Part shown: positions 1 through 4,993 of the stretch, in pieces
How positions within the stretch are numbered: the stretch's first letter is position 1
Layout of the letters: every line of letters begins with the position of its first letter
Source: Oscillospiraceae bacterium
GTDB lineage: Bacteria; Bacillota; Clostridia; Oscillospirales; Oscillospiraceae
Direction: 5' to 3'
Length of the DNA: 5,216 bases
NCBI GenBank assembly: GCA_017936205.1
Contig: JAGBGB010000034.1
Coordinates: 1-5,216 of the forward strand
Translations under genes and position numbers: made by a program
The notes under the pieces: model-generated
Seen by the model: the letters and a program-made list of their open reading frames with translations, nothing else
Databases searched by the model: none
What the model was told of the DNA's origin: nothing

Positions 1-58
1 GTGGTTGTCGGACGCGCAATGCGCGCCCCTACGAAGGGCATGCAAAATCGAAATTTGA
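1..58 (+). repeat. GC-rich interspersed repeat, right end of a truncated copy
   Basis: Bases 9-33 are an exact 25-base match to 4901-4925 and, inverted, to 4776-4800. The core reads CGGACGCGCAATGCGCGC and ends in CCCCTACG. The similarity to the copy at 4901 continues outward: bases 34-58 match 4926-4950 at 19 of 25 positions, so the repeat unit is longer than the 25-base core. Bases 1-8 (GTGGTTGT) resemble the right arm of the hairpin that precedes the core at 4891-4900 (TGGTGGTTCG). The window therefore probably begins inside a second complete element whose left part is cut off. The core is itself nearly palindromic (CGCGCA-A-TGCGCG). It encodes nothing convincing. Confidence 0.8.
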
Positions 59-279
59 AGGATAATACGAAGATCCTTTTTGATGTATGTTGGAAATTAA
101 CCTTGGCGATGAAAGGGAAGCTACGATTGCATTTGAGAAAGTGACCGGAAATTAAGGGAGATTGAAACAGATTCCACAGCTTCTTCCGAGAAGGGAGAGG
201 CTGTGGGATCTTTTGAATATGGGTGTGTGATTGAATATGATATGGAGCTTGTGATCTAACCGTTGGTTAGGGAGCAGAA
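59..279. other. Intergenic region downstream of the M56 gene
   Basis: I find no gene here on either strand. The stretch holds a weak hairpin at 58-78 (AAGGAT/ATCCTT followed by T), a larger stem-loop at 170-210 listed separately, and a small perfect hairpin at 256-270 (CTAACC-GTT-GGTTAG) lying 9 bases past the M56 stop codon. None is followed by a good T-run in the minus direction, so the terminator of the operon is not clearly identified. Confidence 0.5.
170..210. terminator. Stem-loop, possible intrinsic terminator
   Basis: An 11-bp stem pairs GATTCCACAGC (170-180) with GCTGTGGGATC (200-210), with one G-T wobble. A smaller CTTC/GAAG hairpin sits within the loop (183-193). On the plus strand it is followed by TTTTG, a short T-run suiting a transcript entering from left of the window. 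In the minus direction, where it could end the repressor/protease operon, it is followed only by TGTTTC. The structure is clear; the role in either direction is inferred. Confidence 0.4.
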
Positions 280-3105
280 TTAGGAGTCAAGGATAGAGCC
301 GAAGAATATGGTGGTCATTGCTTCTTGGTATTCGGCTTCTGAGTCGTAGTGGAGTTGGGAGTATGTGGTGGGTGTTGCGTGGATGGTAATATTTGATGGA
401 TCCAGCTTGTAGCCGTCGATGATCAGCTTCATATCCGCTATGGCACATGGGGTGGGTGCTTGATCGGAGCTTGGAACGACGGCATCTTTTCCCTCATACA
501 GCTCGCATACGATCTCGCTGTCGCTGATTTGACGAATCTCTACTGTAAATCCCAAGGAGGCATCTAAGTGGAAATATTGGGGAGCTTCCAGCCATAATTC
601 CGCAAGTCTTGCTTGATTTTGCTTCACTTGGTTCATTATAATGTGAAGACTCTTATGTTCCATACTGCCACTTGAGCTGTCTGTATGGGTCAGGAATAAG
701 TTACCTCCAAGGATGCTTAAGGAATAGGAACCGCCGGGAGTTGGATCAAAGGTATGGGTACTGCTGTCGTTTATGCTAATAATTTGTACCTGAGTGGCGG
801 ATTCTGATGAATCTGAGGTACACGTGAAGCATAGCTCAGGAATGTGATCATTATTCAGATCATAGAAGTATGCGTTAATGACATCCACGCCATGGGAAAT
901 CAAGTTATGCTGCCCTTTGACCGTTTTCAGAAGTTTCTTCTCCATGACATCATAGCTGAATACGGTGTCGGGGAATTGAGGTAGCTGCAGATCCTCCACA
1001 GGAACGGATGGATCGGCTTCTGTACCGAACCATTTTTGTAAAAAGGGTGTCAGCAGGAACTGATAGAGCTGCCCCTCTCGGATGTCGTATGATAGTTCGG
1101 ATAAGCGATTCTTCAAGGTTACACCCTCTGGCTTTCCCAATAAGCTTCCTCCGGAGCAAATCAGTTCATAGGTGTCATCAATGGGAAATGCGAGAACATA
1201 CAGTCCGGAGCCAATATCTGTTGCTTCATAGTCCCGCAGATGATCCCAACTAAGATCATGACCTAACTTGGATAATTCGGATACATCATCCATGGTCAGG
1301 CGTTTGGTACCCATGAGGGACTGAACCGATTCCGTGCCCACATAGTATGCCTTTGCAGCTTTGGTGACTTTTACATACCATTCCTTGTCTATGGCTGTAT
1401 AATTTGCGTTGTATGAAGGATCTAATTCTACGATCTTGATTGCCGCCTTTGCTGTGTTATACATTGGCTCTGAGATCGGATCACAATCGGGGATCTCCTC
1501 CCGAAGGAAGTCTAAAAGATCTTCCTTCTCAAACAAGGACAGCAAAGGCTTGCCGGTGGACATATAGAAGGGGTAACGAAGGGAATTTGCCAAATACCCA
1601 AACAGATAGGGGATAGATCGGACATTCGGAACAAGGAGGGGTTCTCCTATGTGAAGGATCTCAGCCTCGGCAATATAGGCTCTGACCTTCACGACTGTTT
1701 CACGTAAGTCCGGCATAGTCGGGAAGCATACAAGAGCATTGGGGTCGTATTGTGGAAATCCTTCGGGATCGAACCTGATGATCCGCAGTTCATCCCCTTC
1801 CTGCTTGATAGAATAGTTTCCTGGCATCCACTGATCGGAGGAGTACATAAAACCGGAAGTAATGTCATAGACAACTATATCAAGATTGGAATGAGAGGCT
1901 CTCTGTAGAGTCATACATAGTTCAGGAATACCGTCTTGGGTCAGATCGGTAAAAAAGGCGTTCAGGCAGGTGCCGAAGGAAGTACTACTGCTCGGATCTT
2001 TCTCATTATGTACTTCAATGGCATCCCCTGTACGGCGAAATTCCATGTCGGAGAAAATGGGAAGGCGGAAGTGTTCTGCGTCAATGGCACAGTCATCTTC
2101 ATATTCCAGCTCATCGAACCAGAGAATTGCTTTGGAGTAGTCCGTTGTATCCGTGGACTTTGTGCTTGGATCGGTCAGAAAGCTGAGGGAGATCATGATG
2201 CTGAGGACCAGAGAGGCAGCAACAATCCAGAATGCGGGCTTTTTGTAGCTGAGAATGGCGGAAATACGCTTTTTTACACTGCCTTCACCGAAGGCAAGGG
2301 GACAGGCAGAAAGGGGGATCTTGGTGCTGCTGCAACGGAGGAGGGCTTGGGAGTAGAGCTTCTTGGAGTCATTTCCTAATATCTCCATGACCTTCTCGTC
2401 ACAGGCAAACTCGATATCTCTGCAAAGAAGAATGTAGGCGATCCAGAGAACGGGGTTGAACCAGTAAACTGTCAGGAGCAGGAAGGCGAGAGGCTTCCAC
2501 CAGTGATCCTTTCGCTTCAGGTGGGCTTCCTCATGGGCGATGACGAAGGACAGATCCTCCTCTGCCAGATCCGAGGGAAGATAGATCCTGGGACGGAAGA
2601 CGCCCAGAAGGAAGGGAGAGGGGATGTGATCGCAGAGCCAAAGCTTCCCTTCCAGAGGAACGGCTTCTCTCAGCTTTCGGTGCAAACGAAGATAACTGAA
2701 GCAGAAATAGCCCAGCATCAGGAGCATACCGAGGACCCAGATGTTTGCTGCGATGGTGGCAAAATCCCGTACAGGAGGGCTGGGTGACGATATAGTCGTA
2801 TCAAGAAGACTGGGATATTCAGCCTCAATGGAAGTTGTAATAGACTCGTACATAGTAGACTGCACCTGCTCCAAGCTTGGTGTAGCTGTCAGAAGCTCCG
2901 AGGGAATGGGCTCCGTATTGGGGATCAGACTCTGCTTACTCTCAATGGAGAAGGGGATTAGCAGCCGCAAGCCCACCAGACCCCACAGCAGGACGGTGAT
3001 CCATTTAGGTGCCTTTTTTAATATCAGCCGCAGGATCATGACGCCGAGAGCAAAATAGCTTGCGGTAATGCTCATGTTCAGCAGCTTCAGAAAGACAGCA
3101 GACAT
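280..3105 (-). CDS. BlaR1-type M56 family membrane metallopeptidase with a large non-PBP sensor region
   Basis: This is a 941-residue antirepressor-type membrane protease. Hydrophobic segments lie at about residues 5-29, 34-54, 115-137, 203-228 and 291-311. The zinc site is visible as HEEAH at 191-195, with the likely third ligand E232 in RDIEFACDEKV, the order expected for peptidase family M56 (BlaR1/MecR1). In that family the protease faces the cytoplasm and, when an outer sensor is triggered, causes inactivation of the BlaI/MecI repressor. Here residues 312-941 form the outer part, far longer than the roughly 250-residue penicillin-binding sensor of BlaR1 and without a recognisable PBP motif set. 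It contains an internal duplication: 348-400 and 708-762 both run from LPxFxD to an acidic loop, DLTQDGIPEL and DLNNDHIPEL, resembling calcium-binding FG-GAP/EF-type loops. A different segment (about 540-690) lies between. The ATG is 2 nt past the repressor stop, and GAGGGGGG inside the end of that gene is its ribosome binding site, so translation is probably coupled. I am sure of the family, not of the signal; I give no symbol because blaR1 would imply beta-lactam sensing. Confidence 0.9.
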   Translation of the reverse strand: MSAVFLKLLNMSITASYFALGVMILRLILKKAPKWITVLLWGLVGLRLLIPFSIESKQSLIPNTEPIPSELLTATPSLEQVQSTMYESITTSIEAEYPSLLDTTISSPSPPVRDFATIAANIWVLGMLLMLGYFCFSYLRLHRKLREAVPLEGKLWLCDHIPSPFLLGVFRPRIYLPSDLAEEDLSFVIAHEEAHLKRKDHWWKPLAFLLLTVYWFNPVLWIAYILLCRDIEFACDEKVMEILGNDSKKLYSQALLRCSSTKIPLSACPLAFGEGSVKKRISAILSYKKPAFWIVAASLVLSIMISLSFLTDPSTKSTDTTDYSKAILWFDELEYEDDCAIDAEHFRLPIFSDMEFRRTGDAIEVHNEKDPSSSTSFGTCLNAFFTDLTQDGIPELCMTLQRASHSNLDIVVYDITSGFMYSSDQWMPGNYSIKQEGDELRIIRFDPEGFPQYDPNALVCFPTMPDLRETVVKVRAYIAEAEILHIGEPLLVPNVRSIPYLFGYLANSLRYPFYMSTGKPLLSLFEKEDLLDFLREEIPDCDPISEPMYNTAKAAIKIVELDPSYNANYTAIDKEWYVKVTKAAKAYYVGTESVQSLMGTKRLTMDDVSELSKLGHDLSWDHLRDYEATDIGSGLYVLAFPIDDTYELICSGGSLLGKPEGVTLKNRLSELSYDIREGQLYQFLLTPFLQKWFGTEADPSVPVEDLQLPQFPDTVFSYDVMEKKLLKTVKGQHNLISHGVDVINAYFYDLNNDHIPELCFTCTSDSSESATQVQIISINDSSTHTFDPTPGGSYSLSILGGNLFLTHTDSSSGSMEHKSLHIIMNQVKQNQARLAELWLEAPQYFHLDASLGFTVEIRQISDSEIVCELYEGKDAVVPSSDQAPTPCAIADMKLIIDGYKLDPSNITIHATPTTYSQLHYDSEAEYQEAMTTIFFGSILDS

Positions 3106-3107
3106 AC

Positions 3108-3470
3108 TCAGCCCCCCTCGTAATCTTCGATCATACGGCGCAGTGTGGAGACCTCCTCGGGGCTTAGCCGCTTGCGGCTTGTGAAGGCTGCCAGGAATGC
3201 AGGCAGAGAGCCCTGAAATCGCTCTTCTACAAAGCGTTCGCTCTGCAGGGCATAGAAGTCCTGACGGGAGATCAGAGAGCTGATAGTACCGTTCTCGTTG
3301 CGGAAGATCCCCTTTTCACACAGCCGCTTCAGAACCGTATAGGTGGTTGACTTTTTCCAGTGAAGCAGAGCCTCAGCTCTCTTGACCAGCTCCGCAGAGG
3401 TTAAGGGCTCCTTCTCCCAAATCAGATCTGCAAAGCGTGCTTCAATGGTTCCTAATTGATAATCACTCAT
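3108..3470 (-). CDS. BlaI/MecI/CopY family transcriptional repressor
   Basis: This is a 120-residue winged-helix repressor, close to the usual 120-130 residues. Residues 5-75 hold the DNA-binding domain. The start MSDYQLGTIEARFADLIWEKEP and the recognition-helix region WKKSTTYTVLKRLCEKGIF (38-56) are typical of the family, and the wing follows at about 57-68. The C-terminal half (about 72-117) should be the dimerisation helices. By rough alignment, A95-F96 falls near the N101-F102 bond cut in staphylococcal BlaI; this is an inference. It is the first gene of a two-gene operon with the M56 protease. The start ATG is preceded by AAGGAGGT at 3484-3477 with a 6-nt gap. Two palindromes of the TACA-n-TGTA type in its own promoter indicate autorepression. 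The family includes repressors of beta-lactamase, copper and other systems, so the target beyond its own operon is open. Confidence 0.92.
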   Translation of the reverse strand: MSDYQLGTIEARFADLIWEKEPLTSAELVKRAEALLHWKKSTTYTVLKRLCEKGIFRNENGTISSLISRQDFYALQSERFVEERFQGSLPAFLAAFTSRKRLSPEEVSTLRRMIEDYEGG

Positions 3471-3490
3471 ATGGACACCTCCTTATGTTA

Positions 3491-3507
3491 GTCTACATAT
3501 TGTAGAC
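3491..3507. promoter_or_regulatory. BlaI-type operator, promoter-distal copy
   Basis: A perfect palindrome with 7-bp arms, GTCTACA-TAT-TGTAGAC. It contains the TACA...TGTA core known from BlaI/MecI operators. It lies between the predicted transcription start (about 3508) and the ribosome binding site of the repressor gene, so a bound dimer would block promoter clearance. It is the exact reverse complement of the palindrome at 3516-3532. Confidence 0.85.
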
Positions 3508-3514
3508 TAACTAC

Positions 3515-3543
3515 AGTCTACAATATGTAGACCGATTTGTCAA
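3515..3543 (-). promoter_or_regulatory. SigA-type promoter of the repressor/protease operon
   Basis: Reading the minus strand, the -35 is a perfect TTGACA (3543-3538), the spacer is 17 bp, and the -10 is TAGACT (3520-3515), 4 of 6 to consensus. The start point would be near 3508. The weak -10 is part of an operator palindrome, which may explain its departure from consensus. Confidence 0.8.
3516..3532. promoter_or_regulatory. BlaI-type operator inside the promoter
   Basis: A perfect palindrome, GTCTACA-ATA-TGTAGAC, centred 25 bp from the copy at 3491-3507 and separated from it by 8 bases. It covers most of the spacer between the -35 and -10 elements and five of the six -10 bases, so bound repressor would exclude RNA polymerase. 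Between the two operators TGTAGACT (3501-3508) and AGTCTACA (3515-3522) also face one another. Confidence 0.85.
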
Positions 3544-3562
3544 GGGAAAATTTAAAATTATC

Positions 3563-3591
3563 TTGCCTTTTACAGACTTCTTTGATATGCT
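3563..3591 (+). promoter_or_regulatory. Probable promoter of the DUF1653 gene
   Basis: TTGCCT (3563-3568), a 17-bp spacer and TATGCT (3586-3591) with an extended -10 TG at 3583-3584. An A/T-rich tract (3546-3560) lies upstream and could act as an UP element. The site is back-to-back with the repressor promoter; its -35 is about 30 bp from the nearer operator, so direct repression by BlaI is not obvious. Confidence 0.55.
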
Positions 3592-3613
3592 TTAGGAAAA
3601 GGAGGGATACACC

Positions 3614-3841
3614 ATGGAGATCAAGCCGGGTTACTATGAGCATTATAAGGGAAAGCGATATCGAGTCCTTTCTATGGCTCGTCATTCAGAGACAGAGGAA
3701 TGGATGGTGGTCTATCAGGCTCTGTATGGAGACTTTGGGATCTGGGTACGTCCTGCCTCTATGTGGAATGAGCTTGTGGAGAAGGACGGAAAACAGCTAC
3801 CACGATTCCGATTCATAGGAGACAAAGTGCCCGAAGCATAA
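3614..3841 (+). CDS. DUF1653 domain-containing small protein
   Basis: A 75-residue soluble protein that is almost entirely one DUF1653 domain. The family signature is visible in order: PGYYEHYKGKRYRVL at 5-19, ARHSETEEW at 22-30, VVYQALYGDFGIWVRP at 32-47, and PRFRFIG near the end (63-69). The family has no established function to my knowledge; the conserved aromatic and basic residues fit a small beta-rich fold. There is no signal peptide or membrane segment. The start is supported by AAGGAGGG at 3599-3606, 7 bases before the ATG. It is transcribed divergently from the repressor operon with its own promoter and is followed at once by a strong terminator, so it looks monocistronic. Its last 29 bases overlap a small gene on the other strand. 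Confidence 0.9.
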   Translation: MEIKPGYYEHYKGKRYRVLSMARHSETEEWMVVYQALYGDFGIWVRPASMWNELVEKDGKQLPRFRFIGDKVPEA

Positions 3842-4028
3842 AACAGAAGCTCGAAATCGGATCGTGAGCTTCACGGGTCCAATTCCGAGCTTTTCTTCTG
3901 TTGTATGCCTTGGGATTATCGGGCTTACGAGTTACGGGGCTTACAGCACCCCAGCTGCCACGCTTGGCGGCATTGCGTTTACGCTGTTCCTTCTTGGACA
4001 GCTTTTCGAAGGGGATCATCTTTTCCAT
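3813..4028 (-). CDS. Conserved-looking small basic protein, function unknown
   Basis: A 71-residue, strongly basic protein. It starts MEKMIPFEKLSKKEQRKRNA, continues KRGSWGAVSPVTRKPDNPKAYNRRKARNW (24-52), and ends in a more hydrophobic tail (FCFMLRALCLL). I recall similar uncharacterised short proteins with the SKK-Q, W-NPVTR and NPKAY-RKKA pattern in Clostridia, but no function. The high lysine and arginine content suggests nucleic acid or ribosome contact; this is an inference only. The start at 4028 is chosen over the longer frame from 4091 because AAAGGAG (4041-4035) sits 6 bases before it, and because the longer start would begin at the -10 box. A near-consensus promoter and a palindrome lie upstream. 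Odd: the last 29 bases lie antisense to the DUF1653 gene end and the reading frame passes through the terminator stem at 3847-3892, so the last dozen or so residues may not be ancestral. Confidence 0.7.
   Translation of the reverse strand: MEKMIPFEKLSKKEQRKRNAAKRGSWGAVSPVTRKPDNPKAYNRRKARNWTREAHDPISSFCFMLRALCLL
3847..3897. terminator. Intrinsic terminator of the DUF1653 gene, possibly bidirectional
   Basis: A long stem pairs AAGCTCG (3847-3853) with CGAGCTT (3886-3892), then AATCGGA (3855-3861) with TCCAATT (3878-3884, one mismatch), and is capped by CGTGA-GCT-TCACG (3863-3875). On the plus strand it runs straight into TTTTCTT (3891-3897), a good U-tract, starting 6 bases after the DUF1653 stop. 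In the minus direction the same stem is followed by CTGTTTTAT, a weaker T-run. It lies entirely inside the coding region of the minus-strand small gene. Confidence 0.75.
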
Positions 4029-4065
4029 GAGGGACTCCTTTCTGTGACGAAATAATACTATGATA

Positions 4066-4086
4066 ATCAACAAGAACCTTGTTGAT
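4066..4086. promoter_or_regulatory. Perfect 21-bp palindrome at a transcription start
   Basis: ATCAACAAG (4066-4074), a 3-base centre, and CTTGTTGAT (4078-4086): nine uninterrupted paired bases per arm. It begins 5 bp past the -10 of the minus-strand promoter at 4092-4120 and so covers positions about +1 to +20. It is either an operator for an unidentified repressor or a 5'-end RNA hairpin protecting the small gene's mRNA. It has no TACA...TGTA core, so it is not a BlaI site. Confidence 0.7.
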
Positions 4087-4091
4087 AGCAA

Positions 4092-4120
4092 ATCATATCA
4101 GAAACGATGGAATTTGTCAA
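4092..4120 (-). promoter_or_regulatory. Near-consensus SigA promoter of the small basic protein gene
   Basis: Minus-strand TTGACA (4120-4115), exactly 17 bp, then TATGAT (4097-4092) with an extended -10 TG before it. It matches consensus at 11 of 12 positions. The start would be near 4085, giving a leader of about 57 nt before the ATG at 4028. It is the strongest-looking promoter in the window. Confidence 0.85.
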
Positions 4121-4153
4121 GGGTTACTGAAAAAAACTTCTAAGGAGGATATT

Positions 4154-4690
4154 ATGCTGAAACTTCTGGATAAAACTGCCTTCGGTACTGTGTTTAAGAT
4201 TATGGAGCACAGCTTTCCGTTAGACGAACACCGACCCTATGAGGAGCAGGAGGCCCTGCTGCAGAGAGAACAGTACCGCATCGTAGGTGCAATGGGGGAG
4301 CGTGGGGAGCTTGCAGGCTTTATGGCGGTGTGGGAATTTCCCGAGTTCCTGTTTTTAGAGCACTTTGCAGTGGCTGAGACTTACAGAAATCGGGGAATGG
4401 GAGCTGCAATGCTTCGGGAGCTACAGGCGCATTGCTCTAAGCCGATCTGCTTGGAAGCAGAGCTGCCGAACAATGAGCTGAGTCGCCGCAGAGTTGCCTT
4501 CTATGAAAGGAACGGCTTTAGCCTCAATCCGTACCCCTATATTCAACCACCCATCTCTGAGGGCAGAAATCCCGTTCCGTTAGCAATTATGACTACCGGA
4601 GGGCAGATCTCTGCGGATTGCTTTTCTACAATTAAGGACAGGCTGTATTCGGAGGTCTACCATGTAAGCCGGGATCCGGAAATGGCATAA
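4154..4690 (+). CDS. GNAT family N-acetyltransferase
   Basis: A 178-residue single-domain acetyltransferase, normal length for the GNAT fold. It transfers the acetyl group of acetyl-CoA to an amine; the substrate cannot be read from the sequence. The acetyl-CoA binding motif A is FAVAETYRNRGMGAAML at 71-87, with the pyrophosphate loop RNRGMG. The last part of the fold is RRRVAFYERNGFSL (111-124), where Y117 is the likely general acid. An LPNNE segment at 104-108 and the QPPISEGRNPVPLAIM strand (131-146) fit a subgroup common in gut Clostridia. The start at 4154 is preferred over the upstream TTG at 4079 because AAGGAGG (4142-4148) lies 5 bases ahead and the extra N-terminus would cross the divergent promoter. 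I see no convincing plus-strand promoter just upstream. No clear terminator follows, only a TTTTTT run shortly after the stop. Confidence 0.9.
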   Translation: MLKLLDKTAFGTVFKIMEHSFPLDEHRPYEEQEALLQREQYRIVGAMGERGELAGFMAVWEFPEFLFLEHFAVAETYRNRGMGAAMLRELQAHCSKPICLEAELPNNELSRRRVAFYERNGFSLNPYPYIQPPISEGRNPVPLAIMTTGGQISADCFSTIKDRLYSEVYHVSRDPEMA

Positions 4691-4800
4691 AGCAGTGGCT
4701 ATGCTCAGAGCTTGTGATTTTTTCATTCGTTTCGCTCTCAAATCCCGATTTATTGCACAGTTTGATTTACCGCTGCGTAGGGGCGCGCATTGCGCGTCCG

Positions 4801-4823
4801 GTTCATGTCGGAACGACATGAAC
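4801..4823. repeat. Perfect hairpin, left inner arm of the element
   Basis: Ten paired bases, GTTCATGTCG and CGACATGAAC, around a GAA loop, directly abutting the left 25-bp end repeat. The sequence differs from the right inner hairpin although the position is mirrored, so structure rather than sequence may be conserved. Confidence 0.8.
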
Positions 4824-4875
4824 ACAAAAACCATCGATAATGATGTAATTCCCATAAAAATCCGAACATTTTTAA

Positions 4876-4900
4876 CGAACCACCATTTTTTGGTGGTTCG
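4876..4900. repeat. Perfect hairpin, right inner arm of the element
   Basis: Ten paired bases, CGAACCACCA and TGGTGGTTCG, around a five-T loop, directly abutting the right 25-bp end repeat. The right arm resembles the GTGGTTGT that precedes the repeat core at the very start of the window. Confidence 0.8.
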
Positions 4901-4993
4901 CGGACGCGCAATGCGCGCCCCTACGAAAGGTACGGAAAATCGGAAATTGACTGAGAAGATGTGCCGATATGAAAATAAAAAAGGAGGAAGAAG

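Larger units (their letters stand above)
4776..4925. mobile_element. 150-bp palindromic repeat element, MITE-like
   Basis: The ends are perfect 25-bp inverted repeats (4776-4800 and 4901-4925), each with a CGTAGGGGCGCGC outer part. Just inside each end is another perfect hairpin: GTTCATGTCG/CGACATGAAC at 4801-4823 and CGAACCACCA/TGGTGGTTCG at 4876-4900. The 52-bp A/T-rich centre (4824-4875) is unstructured and encodes nothing. The order end, hairpin, spacer, hairpin, end is symmetrical. No transposase is present and no target duplication is evident at the edges, so movement is inferred. Open frames crossing it in several directions are repeat-derived and not genes. It fills most of the 303-bp gap between the acetyltransferase and the deformylase genes. 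Confidence 0.75.

Noticed and set aside
256..270. Perfect hairpin CTAACC-GTT-GGTTAG as the operon terminator
   Set aside because: Short stem with no T-run after it in the minus direction.
1549..1560. STGK (residues 516-519) in the M56 protein as an SxxK acylation site of a penicillin sensor
   Set aside because: A lone four-residue match with no following SxN or KTG at sensible spacing and no PBP-like surroundings; probably chance.
1936..2379. Plus-strand open frame of 147 codons, and others at 1008-1253, 2503-2787 and 2741-3058
   Set aside because: They lie antisense to the M56 protease gene, which has clear family motifs; composition and start sites do not support separate genes.
3864..4055. 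Plus-strand 63-codon frame with hydrophobic content
   Set aside because: It is antisense to the small basic protein gene, starts within the terminator stem and has no ribosome binding site.
4029..4091. Longer start for the small basic protein at 4091
   Set aside because: It begins at the -10 of the promoter, upstream of the predicted transcription start, and adds a hydrophobic stretch derived from the palindrome and leader.
3538..4121. Identical 12 bases CCCTTGACAAAT in the repressor promoter and the small gene promoter as a shared regulatory site
   Set aside because: Half of it is the consensus -35 itself; the remaining shared bases are too few, and the operators at the two promoters differ completely.
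4079..4153. Upstream TTG start extending the acetyltransferase by 25 residues
   Set aside because: The extension crosses the divergent promoter, lacks a ribosome binding site, and does not fit the GNAT N-terminus; the ATG at 4154 has AAGGAGG at proper spacing.
4947..4976. TTGACT with GAAAAT or TATGAA as a promoter for the deformylase gene
   Set aside because: Spacing of 18 or 15 with a poor -10, and the predicted start would fall at or within the ribosome binding site.
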